In this document: in pieces, positions 34,144-43,013 of the stretch
How positions within the stretch are numbered: the stretch's first letter is position 1
Layout: every line of letters starts with the position of its first letter
DNA from: Gammaproteobacteria bacterium
GTDB lineage: Bacteria > Pseudomonadota > Gammaproteobacteria > Chromatiales > Chromatiaceae
Reading direction: 5' to 3'
DNA: 64,000 nt
Assembly: GCA_009929855.1 (NCBI GenBank)
Contig: RZZN01000019.1
Coordinates: 1 to 64,000, forward strand
Program-made: the position numbers and the translations under genes
The notes under the pieces: model-generated
Database searches by the model: none
What the model saw: only the letters and a program-made list of their open reading frames with translations
What the model was told of the DNA's origin: nothing

Positions 34144-35256
34144 ATGCCGAACACCACCGACCCGCTCGCCGTGTTGGCCTCCTTCTCGGGGGCCGGCGGT
34201 GTCGAGCGGATGCTCGTGAATCTGATTCGTGGCATCCTCGATCAGGGTCAACGCATCGACCTGCTCCTGCTGCGCGCCGCCGGTCCGCATCTCGCGCGGC
34301 TGCCACGCGAGGTCGAGCGGATCCCGCTTGGCGCCTCCCATAGCCTGTTGGCCATCCCAGCCTTGGCCCGCTATCTGCGAGAGCGCCAACCCGCCGCACT
34401 CCTGGCGGTCAAGGAGCGCGCCGGCCGTGCCGCCGTGATTGCTCGACTGCTCGCGGGCACCGACACCCGTCTGGTGCTGCGGCTTGGCACCCAGCGCTCA
34501 GCGGCCATGGCCGAGCGTACGGCCATCGAGCGGTGGCTGCGGTATACGCAGATCCGATTGCTCTATCGTCATCTCGATCGCATCATCGCGGTCTCCGACG
34601 GGGTGGCCGAGGACACCGCGCGCATCGCCACACTCCCACCCGAGCGCATCTGCGTCATCCGCAACCCGGTCATCACACCCGAGATGGATCTCCTGGCCGC
34701 CGAGGCTTGTCCACACCCCTGGCTCGCCCCTGGCCAGCCACCGGTGATCATGGGCGCCGGACGTTTCCAGCGACAAAAGGACTTTCCCACCCTGATCAGG
34801 GCCTTCGGACGGCTGCGGCAATACTGTGATTGTCGTCTCATGATCCTTGGCGAGGGGGCCGGGCGGGCGCAGTTGGAGGCGCTCATCGCTAGCCGCGACC
34901 TGGGTGATCGAATCGCCTTGCCCGGGTTTCAGGAGAACCCCTATGCCTATCTGGCGCGCGCCCGGCTGTTCGTGCTCTCATCGGCCTGGGAGGGCTCGCC
35001 CAATGTCCTGACCGAAGCCCTGGCACTGGGGATCCCGGTGGTCTCGACCGACTGTCCCAGCGGACCATCCGAGTTGTTGGATGACGGCCGCTTCGGCCCT
35101 CTGGTGCCGGTCGGTGATATCGCGGCACTCACCGAGGCGATGCGCCGCACGCTGGACAATCCGCTGCCGCCCGAGGTGCTGCGCACGGCGGTGAGTGAAT
35201 ACCGTCAAGATCGCAGCGCCTTGCGTTATCTGGAGGTGTTGGGCTTGGCGGGTTGA
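34144..35256 (+). CDS. Glycosyltransferase family 4
   Basis: GT4-type glycosyltransferase of 370 residues with a GT-B fold. The N-terminal part has FSGAGGVERMLVNLI, and the donor-binding half has VIMGAGRFQRQKDFPTLIRAF, GEGAGRAQLEALI, LARARLFVLSSAWEGSPNVLTEALALGIPVVSTDCPSGP. These are typical of enzymes that build surface polysaccharides. The acceptor and donor are not known. AAGGAG lies about 11 nt before ATG 34144. It is divergent from the OsmC-LSDAT-RyR operon. Confidence 0.88.
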   Translation: MPNTTDPLAVLASFSGAGGVERMLVNLIRGILDQGQRIDLLLLRAAGPHLARLPREVERIPLGASHSLLAIPALARYLRERQPAALLAVKERAGRAAVIARLLAGTDTRLVLRLGTQRSAAMAERTAIERWLRYTQIRLLYRHLDRIIAVSDGVAEDTARIATLPPERICVIRNPVITPEMDLLAAEACPHPWLAPGQPPVIMGAGRFQRQKDFPTLIRAFGRLRQYCDCRLMILGEGAGRAQLEALIASRDLGDRIALPGFQENPYAYLARARLFVLSSAWEGSPNVLTEALALGIPVVSTDCPSGPSELLDDGRFGPLVPVGDIAALTEAMRRTLDNPLPPEVLRTAVSEYRQDRSALRYLEVLGLAG

Positions 35257-35373
35257 GGTCGTGACGCCGGCCGTGCCAGGAGGGTCGATGTCGACAGGGC
35301 ACTGACGCCGCTGGGATGGATCGCTCGCTGCGGCTCGATGATGGCGAGGTCGCGGACCGCATCGTCGTGCGCT

Positions 35374-35405
35374 GGGGGCGGCGGTCGAGCGACCGAGCCG
35401 CCCCC
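35374..35405 (-). terminator. Strong GC hairpin downstream of amtB
   Basis: A stem GGGGGCGGC-GGTCG (35374-35387) pairs with CGACC-ga-GCCGCCCCC (35390-35405) around a 2-nt loop, with one small bulge. It begins 11 bp after the amtB stop and lies between convergent genes. No T-run is present, so it may work with Rho or protect the transcript end. Confidence 0.5.
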
Positions 35406-35415
35406 TGAGGATGAA

Positions 35416-36756
35416 CTAGAGGATATAGCCACGCTCACCGTGCTGCGAGAGATCGAGACCTTCAGTCTCCTCATCCTCGCTGACCCTGAGACCGATGGCC
35501 AGGTCGACCAGCTTGAGGATGACCCAGGTCAGGATACCCGTGTAGACGACGGTGAAGAGCACGCCTTTGATCTGGACCCAGAGTTGACTGGCGATCGTCA
35601 TCCCCTCCGCAAGACCCGCACCACCGAGTGCCGCGGACACGAACACACCAGTGAGGATCGCACCGACGATACCTCCTACCGCATGGACGCCGAAGACATC
35701 GAGCGAATCGTCATAGCCCAGTGCGCGCTTGAGCTTGGTCGAGGCGAAATAGCAGATGACACCAGAGGCCGCGCCGATCACCAGTGCCCCGAGTGGTCCC
35801 GCCGTACCCGCGGCCGGGGTGATGGCGACCAGCCCCGCCACGGCCCCGGTGACCACACCGAGGACGCTCGCCTTGCCATGCGACAACCATTCGGAAAACA
35901 TCCAGGCCAGCGCCGCGGCGGCGGTCGCAACCTGGGTCACCAGCATCGCCATGCCTGCACTCTCGTTGGCCGCCAGCGCGCTACCGGCGTTGAAGCCGAA
36001 CCAGCCGACCCACAGCATCGAGGCGCCGATGACGGTGAATCCCAGATTGTGCGGCGGCATGGCGGTGGTCGGATAACCCTTACGCTTACCAAGCACCAGC
36101 ACGGTGACGAGCGCGGCGATCCCCGCGTTGATGTGCACGACCGTACCACCGGCGAAGTCGAGCACACCCCAGTCCCACATCAAGGCGCCATCCCCGCCCC
36201 ATACCATGTGCGCGATCGGCAGATAGACGATGGTGAACCAGATCGCCATGAACCACAGCAGCGCGGAGAATTTCATGCGCTCGGCGAAGGCGCCGACCAT
36301 CAGGGCTGGCGTGATGATGGCAAAGGTCAACTGGAAGGTCGCGAAGACCGTCTCCGGAAAGGCCTCGGTCAGACTTTCGCGCGTGACCCCCGCCAGCAGG
36401 ATCTTGTCCAGACCGCCGACGAAAGAATTGAGGTTGAGCACCCCAGCCTCCATGCCCACGGTCGAAAAGGCTAGGCTATAACCGTAGATGACCCAGAGCA
36501 CCGTCATCAGGGCGGCGATCGTGAAACACTGCATCAGCACCGATAGCACGTTCTTCGCGCGCACCAATCCGCCATAGAAGAGCGCGAGCCCTGGGAGTGT
36601 CATGAACAGCACCAATGCCGTGGCAGTCAACATCCAGGCGGTATCCCCGCTATTGAGCACAGCGGTCTCCTCGGCCAGGGCGAGCGTCGGTGACAGCGTT
36701 GCCAGACCGGCCAAGGCCGAGACGGTCAATCGTCGGGAGCTCAGCTTGAATATCAT
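35416..36756 (-). CDS. amtB: Ammonium transporter
   Basis: Amt/Mep/Rh channel of 446 residues in the inner membrane. A signal peptide (LTVSALAGLATLSPTLALA) precedes the usual eleven hydrophobic segments. The pore histidines are in GGTVVHINAG and FGVHAVGGIVGA, and the first helix pair has GDTAWMLTATALVLFMTLPGLALFYGGLVRAKN. It is downstream of glnK with 19 bp between, the usual pair: GlnK blocks the channel when nitrogen is plentiful. Confidence 0.96.
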   Translation of the reverse strand: MIFKLSSRRLTVSALAGLATLSPTLALAEETAVLNSGDTAWMLTATALVLFMTLPGLALFYGGLVRAKNVLSVLMQCFTIAALMTVLWVIYGYSLAFSTVGMEAGVLNLNSFVGGLDKILLAGVTRESLTEAFPETVFATFQLTFAIITPALMVGAFAERMKFSALLWFMAIWFTIVYLPIAHMVWGGDGALMWDWGVLDFAGGTVVHINAGIAALVTVLVLGKRKGYPTTAMPPHNLGFTVIGASMLWVGWFGFNAGSALAANESAGMAMLVTQVATAAAALAWMFSEWLSHGKASVLGVVTGAVAGLVAITPAAGTAGPLGALVIGAASGVICYFASTKLKRALGYDDSLDVFGVHAVGGIVGAILTGVFVSAALGGAGLAEGMTIASQLWVQIKGVLFTVVYTGILTWVILKLVDLAIGLRVSEDEETEGLDLSQHGERGYIL

Positions 36757-36775
36757 TGCGATCTCCAGGAATGCG

Positions 36776-37129
<354 letters not shown>

Positions 37130-37145
37130 CTAGATGGCCAAATGG

Positions 37146-37179
37146 CGTTCCGCGCGCCGGATGAGAGGTGCGTGGAACG
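37146..37179 (-). promoter_or_regulatory. Intercistronic hairpin between the porin and glnK genes
   Basis: CGTTCC (37146-37151) pairs with GGAACG (37174-37179), extended inward by CGC/GCG after a mismatch. It could tune the relative expression of the porin and glnK or mark a processing site. Evidence is structural only. Confidence 0.3.
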
Positions 37180-37191
37180 GGCGATTCTGGA

Positions 37192-37962
37192 CTAGAATTC
37201 CTTCAGCCAGCCGACCCAGACCTTGGGATCTTCGTCGTAGGTGTCACGACCGACCTGCTCATAGTTCAGGCTGAAAGTACCGAAATCGCCGGCCTCGCGG
37301 CTGAGGGTCACACCCCAGTGCGCGTAATCATTACCGCCGTCGTTGTATTTGAAGTCGGTATAGCCGCCGCGCAGACCCAACCCGAAGTCATACGGGAGGA
37401 CGAAATCGAGTCCGGCATGCAGATACCAGTCGCCTTCGATATAGAGCGCCTCTCCCGATTGGACGCCGGGGGCGTCGTCCGCCTGGCCGTAGATGGTATA
37501 AGCCGCTCCGAGTGTGAGCCATTTCCAGGTACCGCTGGCGGCGAGCTCGGCATAATCGAGATCGCGCCCATCGGGATAGGCATAATAGAGTGCGCTCAGG
37601 TCGAAGCTCAGATCATCGTTGATGGCCTTGCTGAAACCGAGATAGAGATCCAGCTCGTAACCGGGTGACTCGGAATAATCGAGCGCGAAGGTCTCCTCGG
37701 CAAAATCGATCGTGAGATCCAAGCTCTCACCAAAATCGACATTCGAGGCCCAGGTCCCGGCATAGAAACCGCTGGCGTGCTCGTAATCGACACCCCCCTG
37801 GATCGCCGCGCCGTCCTGGGTCTGCGTCAGTCCGCGAAAGAGATAGTTACTGACCACCCCAATGTTGGCGCTGAATGAATGCACGTCTGCCGCAGTCGCG
37901 AGCGAGCCGGTGCCGAGTGCGAGAGTGCCGAGTGCCACTGCGGTGGCGATTGAATGTTGCAT
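37192..37962 (-). CDS. TorF-family putative outer-membrane porin
   Basis: Exported protein of 256 residues: a signal peptide (TAVALGTLALGTGSLATAA, cleaved near ADVHSF) and strand-alternating sequence ending in an aromatic residue (WVGWLKEF), as expected for an outer-membrane beta-barrel. The opening SANIGVVSNYLFRGLTQTQ matches the TIGR02001/TorF family, which often sits beside glnK-amtB. It may let ammonium or a small nitrogen compound through the outer membrane. First gene of the operon. Confidence 0.85.
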   Translation of the reverse strand: MQHSIATAVALGTLALGTGSLATAADVHSFSANIGVVSNYLFRGLTQTQDGAAIQGGVDYEHASGFYAGTWASNVDFGESLDLTIDFAEETFALDYSESPGYELDLYLGFSKAINDDLSFDLSALYYAYPDGRDLDYAELAASGTWKWLTLGAAYTIYGQADDAPGVQSGEALYIEGDWYLHAGLDFVLPYDFGLGLRGGYTDFKYNDGGNDYAHWGVTLSREAGDFGTFSLNYEQVGRDTYDEDPKVWVGWLKEF

Positions 37963-38062
37963 GATTGTCTCACCTTTATGCTGGACCGGGCCTGTATTCG
38001 CGGATGTGGATGCCGACAGGCGCCCGGCTCACCGGCTCGGCCATCACCTGTACCTGATGCGT

Positions 38063-38080
38063 AAGCAGGGTTCGTGCCTA
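38063..38080 (-). promoter_or_regulatory. Sigma-54 promoter for porin-glnK-amtB
   Basis: On the minus strand the sequence AGGCACGAACCCTGCTT carries the invariant GG (38078-38077) and GC (38066-38065) with exactly 10 bp between, and a -24 element GGCACG close to consensus TGGCACG. It is about 100 bp upstream of the porin start. Transcription should begin near 38053. Confidence 0.75.
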
Positions 38081-38187
38081 CTTTCATCGAGCACCGACTC
38101 GAGCGATGCGATTTAACATCATGTGGCGCGTGCGCGACGAGCCGCTGCGCGCTCCCGGTGCGGGAGTGGTGAAGCACTTTTGACCTC

Positions 38188-38202
38188 GCACCATGATGGT
38201 GC
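38188..38202. promoter_or_regulatory. NtrC-type enhancer palindrome
   Basis: GCACCATGATGGTGC is a perfect GCACC-N5-GGTGC palindrome, the known NtrC consensus. Its centre is about 140 bp upstream of the predicted start of the sigma-54 transcript, a typical enhancer distance. It supports control of the operon by nitrogen limitation. Confidence 0.7.
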
Positions 38203-38385
38203 GCAGAATAAGGACTGACACTTGGGGGCGATCCAATGCACGGACGGCCTTATAATCGCTCAAGAGCACCGCCCCAGGCCCGGCTGCGGTGCGGGGCAGG
38301 GCACCGCGGCGAGCACTCGTCCGACCGCTGCCGCATCAGGGGTGGCGCCGACCGCATCAGGAAACACTCGCGCAGAGGACTCTCC

Positions 38386-38652
38386 ATGTTGGACTCGAAA
38401 CAGCTCGATGATCTCGCCCGTCGCCTGGCCTCGGCCATGCCCAAGGGCCTGCAGATGTTGCAGGACGACGTCAACCGCAATCTCCGCGCATCGCTCGAGG
38501 CGGGTCTGGCCCGACTCGACCTGGTGACGCGCGAGGAGCTCGATATCCAAGCGGCCGTGCTGGCGCGCAGCCGCGAGAAATTGGCGGTGCTGGAACGGCG
38601 CGTCACCGAGCTCGAGCGGGCGCTCACGACACAGCGAGCAGCGGACGACTGA
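38386..38652 (+). CDS. ubiK: Ubiquinone biosynthesis accessory factor UbiK (YqiC)
   Basis: A small helical protein (88 residues) with a C-terminal coiled coil, VLARSREKLAVLERRVTELE. Its N-terminal part LDSKQLDDLARRLASAMPKGLQMLQDDVNRNL matches YqiC/UbiK. The family assists aerobic ubiquinone synthesis through UbiJ and binds lipid. AGAGGA lies 6 nt before ATG 38386. A comM gene follows 22 bp downstream, a common arrangement. Confidence 0.88.
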   Translation: MLDSKQLDDLARRLASAMPKGLQMLQDDVNRNLRASLEAGLARLDLVTREELDIQAAVLARSREKLAVLERRVTELERALTTQRAADD

Positions 38653-38674
38653 GCGCGCGACACCGAGCCGCCTC

Positions 38675-40192
38675 ATGGCACTCTGCATCCTTCACAGTCG
38701 CGCACGCGTTGGGATCCATGCCCCGCCGGTGACGGTCGAGGTCCATCTCAGCGGCGGACTGCCGACGCTCTCGATGGTCGGCCTGCCAGAGCTGGCGGTG
38801 AAGGAGAGCAAGGATCGCGTGCGTGGCGCCTTGTTGAACGCCCGCTTCCAGTTCCCAAATGGCCGGGTGACCATCAATCTGGCGCCGGCCGATCTACCGA
38901 AGGAGGGCGGACGCTTCGATCTGCCGATCGCGCTTGGTATCCTCGGCGCATCCGGACAGATCGTCACGGATCGGCTGGGGGAGTACGAGTGGATCGGCGA
39001 GCTGGCCCTGTCTGGGCGGCTGCGTCGGGTCAATGGTGTCTTGCCGGTCGCGGTGGCCGCGCGCGCGGCTGGACGCGAGCTGATCCTCCCGGCGGAGAAT
39101 GCGGCCGAAGCGGCCCTCGTCTCCGGGCTCGACATCCGCCCGGCGCAGCATCTGATGGAGGTCTGCGAGCATCTCAACGGTAGCCACGCGCTGCCTCGGT
39201 ACACGGCTGGCGAGCCGCCTCTGCACACCACAACTTACCCCGACCTCTCCGAGGTTCAGGGACAGGCGCATGCCAAGCGGGCATTGGAGATCGCGGCGGC
39301 CGGCGGTCATGGTCTGCTGCTGATCGGGCCGCCCGGAACCGGCAAGTCGATGCTCGCCAACCGTCTACCGGGCCTCTTGCCACCGCTCACCGAGGCCGAG
39401 GCGCTAGAGGCCGCGGCCGTTCGCTCGGTCAGTGATCGCGATCCGTTCGACCCGCGGCGCTGGCGCGAGCGCCCCTTTCGCGCACCGCACCACACCGCCT
39501 CCGGGGTCGCCTTGGTCGGTGGCGGCAGCAACCCGCGACCAGGTGAGATCTCGCTCGCGCATCATGGCGTGCTCTTTCTCGATGAGCTGCCCGAGTTCGA
39601 TCGCCGCGTGCTCGAGGTGCTGCGCGAGCCGCTCGAATCCGGTCATATCGATATCTCGCGCGCCGCGCGACAGGCGCGCTTCCCCGCCCGTTTTCAGCTC
39701 GTGGCGGCCATGAACCCCTGCCCCTGCGGCTATCTCGGGGATCGTAGCGGACGCTGTCACTGCACCCAGGAACAGATCGCGCGCTACCGCGCACGCATCT
39801 CGGGACCACTGCTCGATCGCATCGACATGCACGTCGAGGTGCCGCGACTCGATCTGACGCAATTCGGCAGGCCCACCGCGGACGATCCCGAGACGACCGC
39901 GGTCGTCGCAGCGCGAGTGGCCGCGGCGCGCGCGCGTCAGATGGCGCGCGCCGGTAAGTCGAGCCATCTCCTGGGGCCAGCCGAGATCCAACGCGACTGT
40001 GCGCTGGACCCGGACGGACAACGTCTGATCGAGCAGGCCATGGACCGTCTCACACTCTCGGCGCGCGCCTATCACCGCATCCTCAAGGTTGCCCGAACCA
40101 TTGCCGACCTCGATGGCACCACGCGCATCGAGGCGCGCCATCTCGGGGAGGCGATCGGCTATCGGCGACTCGATCGTGGTCAGAACACATGA
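38675..40192 (+). CDS. comM: YifB/ComM magnesium chelatase-like AAA+ helicase
   Basis: AAA+ protein of 505 residues. The N-terminal domain (LSMVGLPELAVKESKDRVRGAL, FDLPIALGIL) and the ATPase domain (GPPGTGKSMLANRLPGLLPPL, HHTASGVALVGGG, GVLFLDELPEF) are typical of ComM, which drives branch migration during natural transformation. A zinc-like region CPCGYLGDRSGRCHC is present. Its stop overlaps the next start (ATGA at 40189-40192), so it is coupled to yheS. Confidence 0.93.
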   Translation: MALCILHSRARVGIHAPPVTVEVHLSGGLPTLSMVGLPELAVKESKDRVRGALLNARFQFPNGRVTINLAPADLPKEGGRFDLPIALGILGASGQIVTDRLGEYEWIGELALSGRLRRVNGVLPVAVAARAAGRELILPAENAAEAALVSGLDIRPAQHLMEVCEHLNGSHALPRYTAGEPPLHTTTYPDLSEVQGQAHAKRALEIAAAGGHGLLLIGPPGTGKSMLANRLPGLLPPLTEAEALEAAAVRSVSDRDPFDPRRWRERPFRAPHHTASGVALVGGGSNPRPGEISLAHHGVLFLDELPEFDRRVLEVLREPLESGHIDISRAARQARFPARFQLVAAMNPCPCGYLGDRSGRCHCTQEQIARYRARISGPLLDRIDMHVEVPRLDLTQFGRPTADDPETTAVVAARVAAARARQMARAGKSSHLLGPAEIQRDCALDPDGQRLIEQAMDRLTLSARAYHRILKVARTIADLDGTTRIEARHLGEAIGYRRLDRGQNT

Positions 40193-42108
40193 TCCAGCTC
40201 CGCTCGCTGAGTCTGCGTCGCGGTCCGCACCTGCTGCTGGAGGGCGCCGACCTGCGCATCCATCCAGGCCAGAAGGTCGGCCTGGTCGGTCACAACGGCT
40301 GCGGCAAGTCGAGTCTGTTCGCGCTCCTGCTCGATGAGCTGCATGCCGACGCGGGCGAGGTGTCGATCCCGACCGGCTGGGAGGTCGCCCATGTCGCGCA
40401 GCAGACCCCCGACAGCAGCGCCGCGGCGCTCGACTTCGTGCTCGACGGCGATCGCGAGCTGCGGCGCATCCAGGCCGAGCTGCGGCACGCCGAGGCGGCC
40501 AGCGATGGTTTGCGCCAAGGCGAGCTCCTCGGGCGTCTGGAGGCCATCGAGGCCTATGGCGCGGAGAGTCGCGCCGCGCGCTTGCTCCATGGACTCGGCT
40601 TCGCCCCCGGCGAGGAGCGGCGCATCGTCAACAGCTACTCGGGCGGCTGGCGGATGCGTCTCGCCCTCGCGCGCACCCTGATGTGTCCCTCCGACCTGCT
40701 GTTGCTCGACGAACCCACCAATCATCTGGATCTCGATGCCGTGATCTGGCTCGAGGGCTGGCTGAAGGCCTATCCCGGGACGCTCCTGCTGATCTCGCAC
40801 GACCGTGATTTCCTCGACGCCGTCACCAGCCACATCCTGCATCTCGAGCAATGCCGCTTGACCCTCTATGCGGGGAGCTATTCGGCCTTCGAGCGCCAGC
40901 GTGCCGAGCGGCTCTCCCAGCAACAAGCCGCCCACGAGCGCCAGCAGCGCGAGATCGCCCATATCCACAGCTTCGTCGAGCGCTTCCGGGCGAAGGCCAC
41001 CAAGGCTCGCCAGGCGCAGAGCCGCCTCAAGGCGCTCGAGCGCATGGAGCTGATCGCCCCGGCGCATCTGGACTCGCCCTTTCGATTCACCTTCGCCCCG
41101 GCCGAGCAACTCCCCCGACCGCTGTTGCGGCTCACCGAGGTCGCGGCGGGCTACGACCAGGATCGACCCGTGATCCGCGGCGTCAATCTCGCGCTCAACC
41201 CTGGAGATCGCATCGGTCTCTTGGGACGCAACGGCGCCGGCAAATCGACCCTCATCAAGGTGCTGGCCGGAGCGCTCCCCGCACTGAGCGGAGCGCTGGA
41301 GCCTGCCCAGACCCTGAAGATCGGTTATTTCGCTCAGCATCAGCTCGATCAGCTCGACCCAACCGACACACCGCTCGGACATCTGCGTCGGCTCGACCCC
41401 GGTGCCACCGAGCTGGCCTTGCGCGGCTATCTCGGCGGCTTCGGTTTCGCTGGCGAGCGCGCGACCGGCCCGGTCGCGCCCTTGTCGGGAGGCGAGAAAG
41501 CGCGTCTAGTCCTGGCCCTGTTGATTCGTGAGCGCCCAAATCTACTGTTGCTCGACGAGCCCACCAACCACCTCGACCTGGAGATGCGCCATGCCTTGAG
41601 CGAGGCCTTGCAGGAATTCGATGGGGCACTCGTGCTCGTCTCGCACGACCGCCATCTGCTGCGCGTCACGAGCGATACGCTGCTGTTGGTGGATACCGGC
41701 ACGGTGGGCCCGTTCGATGGGGATCTGGACGACTATCCGACCTGGTTGGCCAACACCGATCCAAGCGGCGCGGTCGCCACCCAGACCGCGCGCGGAGGCA
41801 CGCTGCCCGCGGCGTCCGAGCCCAATGACCGTAAGCTGCAGCGCCGTCAAGCGGCGCGCTCGCGTCAGGCCTTGCAGCCGCTGCGACAAGAGGCGCAGCG
41901 CTTGGAGCAGCGACTCGAGGCCCTCGGGACGCGGCGTCGCCAGATCGAGCAAGCACTGGCCGATCCCGCCCTCTACCGAGCCGAGGACAAGGGTCAGCTG
42001 CTCGCGCTGCTCGATGAGCAGCGGCGGATCAACACCGAGCTGGAGACCGTCGAGCTGACCTGGATCGAGGTCTCCGAGACCCTCGAGCAGGCTCAGTCCA
42101 ACGGTTGA
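40189..42108 (+). CDS. yheS: ABC-F family ATPase YheS
   Basis: ABC-F protein of 639 residues with two ATPase domains and no membrane part, acting on the ribosome. Walker A motifs are GHNGCGKSS and GRNGAGKST; the signatures are SGGWRMRLALAR and LSGGEKARLVLAL; both Walker B motifs are LLLLDEPTNHLDL. The C-terminal end is a coiled coil (RRQAARSRQALQPLRQEAQRLEQRL). Length and order match E. coli YheS. Confidence 0.93.
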   Translation: MIQLRSLSLRRGPHLLLEGADLRIHPGQKVGLVGHNGCGKSSLFALLLDELHADAGEVSIPTGWEVAHVAQQTPDSSAAALDFVLDGDRELRRIQAELRHAEAASDGLRQGELLGRLEAIEAYGAESRAARLLHGLGFAPGEERRIVNSYSGGWRMRLALARTLMCPSDLLLLDEPTNHLDLDAVIWLEGWLKAYPGTLLLISHDRDFLDAVTSHILHLEQCRLTLYAGSYSAFERQRAERLSQQQAAHERQQREIAHIHSFVERFRAKATKARQAQSRLKALERMELIAPAHLDSPFRFTFAPAEQLPRPLLRLTEVAAGYDQDRPVIRGVNLALNPGDRIGLLGRNGAGKSTLIKVLAGALPALSGALEPAQTLKIGYFAQHQLDQLDPTDTPLGHLRRLDPGATELALRGYLGGFGFAGERATGPVAPLSGGEKARLVLALLIRERPNLLLLDEPTNHLDLEMRHALSEALQEFDGALVLVSHDRHLLRVTSDTLLLVDTGTVGPFDGDLDDYPTWLANTDPSGAVATQTARGGTLPAASEPNDRKLQRRQAARSRQALQPLRQEAQRLEQRLEALGTRRRQIEQALADPALYRAEDKGQLLALLDEQRRINTELETVELTWIEVSETLEQAQSNG

Positions 42109-42122
42109 GCGCAACGAGCGCC

Positions 42123-42662
42123 ATGGCATCCTCCACTGATGTTGACCGCGAGCGACCCGCACCTCGGCCGCACGCTGCAGCGCGCCTGCCGCGGTGGCTG
42201 ACGCGGCTGGCACTGGGACTCTTTGCCACGGCGGTCATCTATGGGATCTGGCCCTATGCCATGCTGTGGCGCTTGAATCAGGTCGTGGTCGCGGCCGACG
42301 AGACTCAGCTGGCCAAGCTGGTCGATCTTGACGCCATTCGCACCGAGATCGCGCATGCGCTCGACAAGGATCGGATCAATCCCATCGGACCGCTTTCCGA
42401 TCCCTTCATCGGCTGGCTGGAGGATGGCTTGCGCGACCATGGCGTGGCGGTGCTGGACGAGCGAGTGACCCTCTCCTGGGTGCAGACCCAGCTGGCTACC
42501 CAGATCAGCACCGAGCAGGGGTTATGGTCATCCATCGATTGGGCCTTTTTCGAAGGCCCCGCGCATCTGCGCGTCCGTCTCGTGCGCCCTGGCATGCCCC
42601 CCATGACGTTTCGCCTAAGCCGAGTCGGCGCCGGCTGGCGGATCACCATGCTCTTCTTTTGA
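42123..42662 (+). CDS. DUF2939 membrane-anchored protein
   Basis: A 179-residue protein with one N-terminal membrane segment (LALGLFATAVIYGIWPYAMLWRLNQVV) and a DUF2939 domain outside (VVAADETQLAKLVDLDAIRTEIAHAL, VTLSWVQTQLATQ). Family function is unknown. An ATG at 42123 is chosen; a TTG at 42105 overlapping the yheS stop is possible. It follows yheS closely and is likely cotranscribed. Confidence 0.75.
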   Translation: MASSTDVDRERPAPRPHAAARLPRWLTRLALGLFATAVIYGIWPYAMLWRLNQVVVAADETQLAKLVDLDAIRTEIAHALDKDRINPIGPLSDPFIGWLEDGLRDHGVAVLDERVTLSWVQTQLATQISTEQGLWSSIDWAFFEGPAHLRVRLVRPGMPPMTFRLSRVGAGWRITMLFF

Positions 42663-43013
42663 AGGCGCCATCAGCGACCAGCAGGCCATGATCAGGATCG
42701 CCCTTCAGGGGCGCGAGTCGGTATCATAGAAAAGAGAAGGGTCTGATTATTGCGTGACCCCGAGCGGGGCAAGGGTCCAGGCGTCCACGGACGCACAGCC
42801 CACGCCCTCTGTGACACATCGTGCAGTCGCGGCTCGCGCCACGGGCACCGCCCCGTCCGTCAAGGCAAGCCAATGCTTGCGCACACGCACGACAAGGAGC
42901 CAAACGTTTCCGACAAGATGCCGAATGCCCCGGACTCACCCGCTCACCGCCACGCATTGCCGCGCGCGGACTGAAAGCTCAATTGCAACCGACACCAAGG
43001 ATCCACGCCTCAC
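42663..43013. other. Intergenic region upstream of glgP
   Basis: This 351-bp stretch precedes the glycogen phosphorylase gene and should hold its promoter. The only dyad noted is GCAAGC-caat-GCTTGC (42865-42880). No convincing -35/-10 pair was found, and no coding sequence is supported. Confidence 0.35.

Larger units (their letters stand above)
37963..38385. other. Divergent regulatory region between the nitrogen operon and ubiK
   Basis: This 423-bp region separates the porin and ubiK starts. It holds a sigma-54 promoter (38063-38080) and an NtrC-type palindrome (38188-38202), described separately. AGAGGA at 38374-38379 is the ribosome binding site of ubiK. No small gene or tRNA was found. 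Confidence 0.6.

Noticed and set aside
35338-36474. Open frame antisense to amtB
   Set aside because: The translation is hydrophilic and looks random, while amtB on the other strand is unmistakable.
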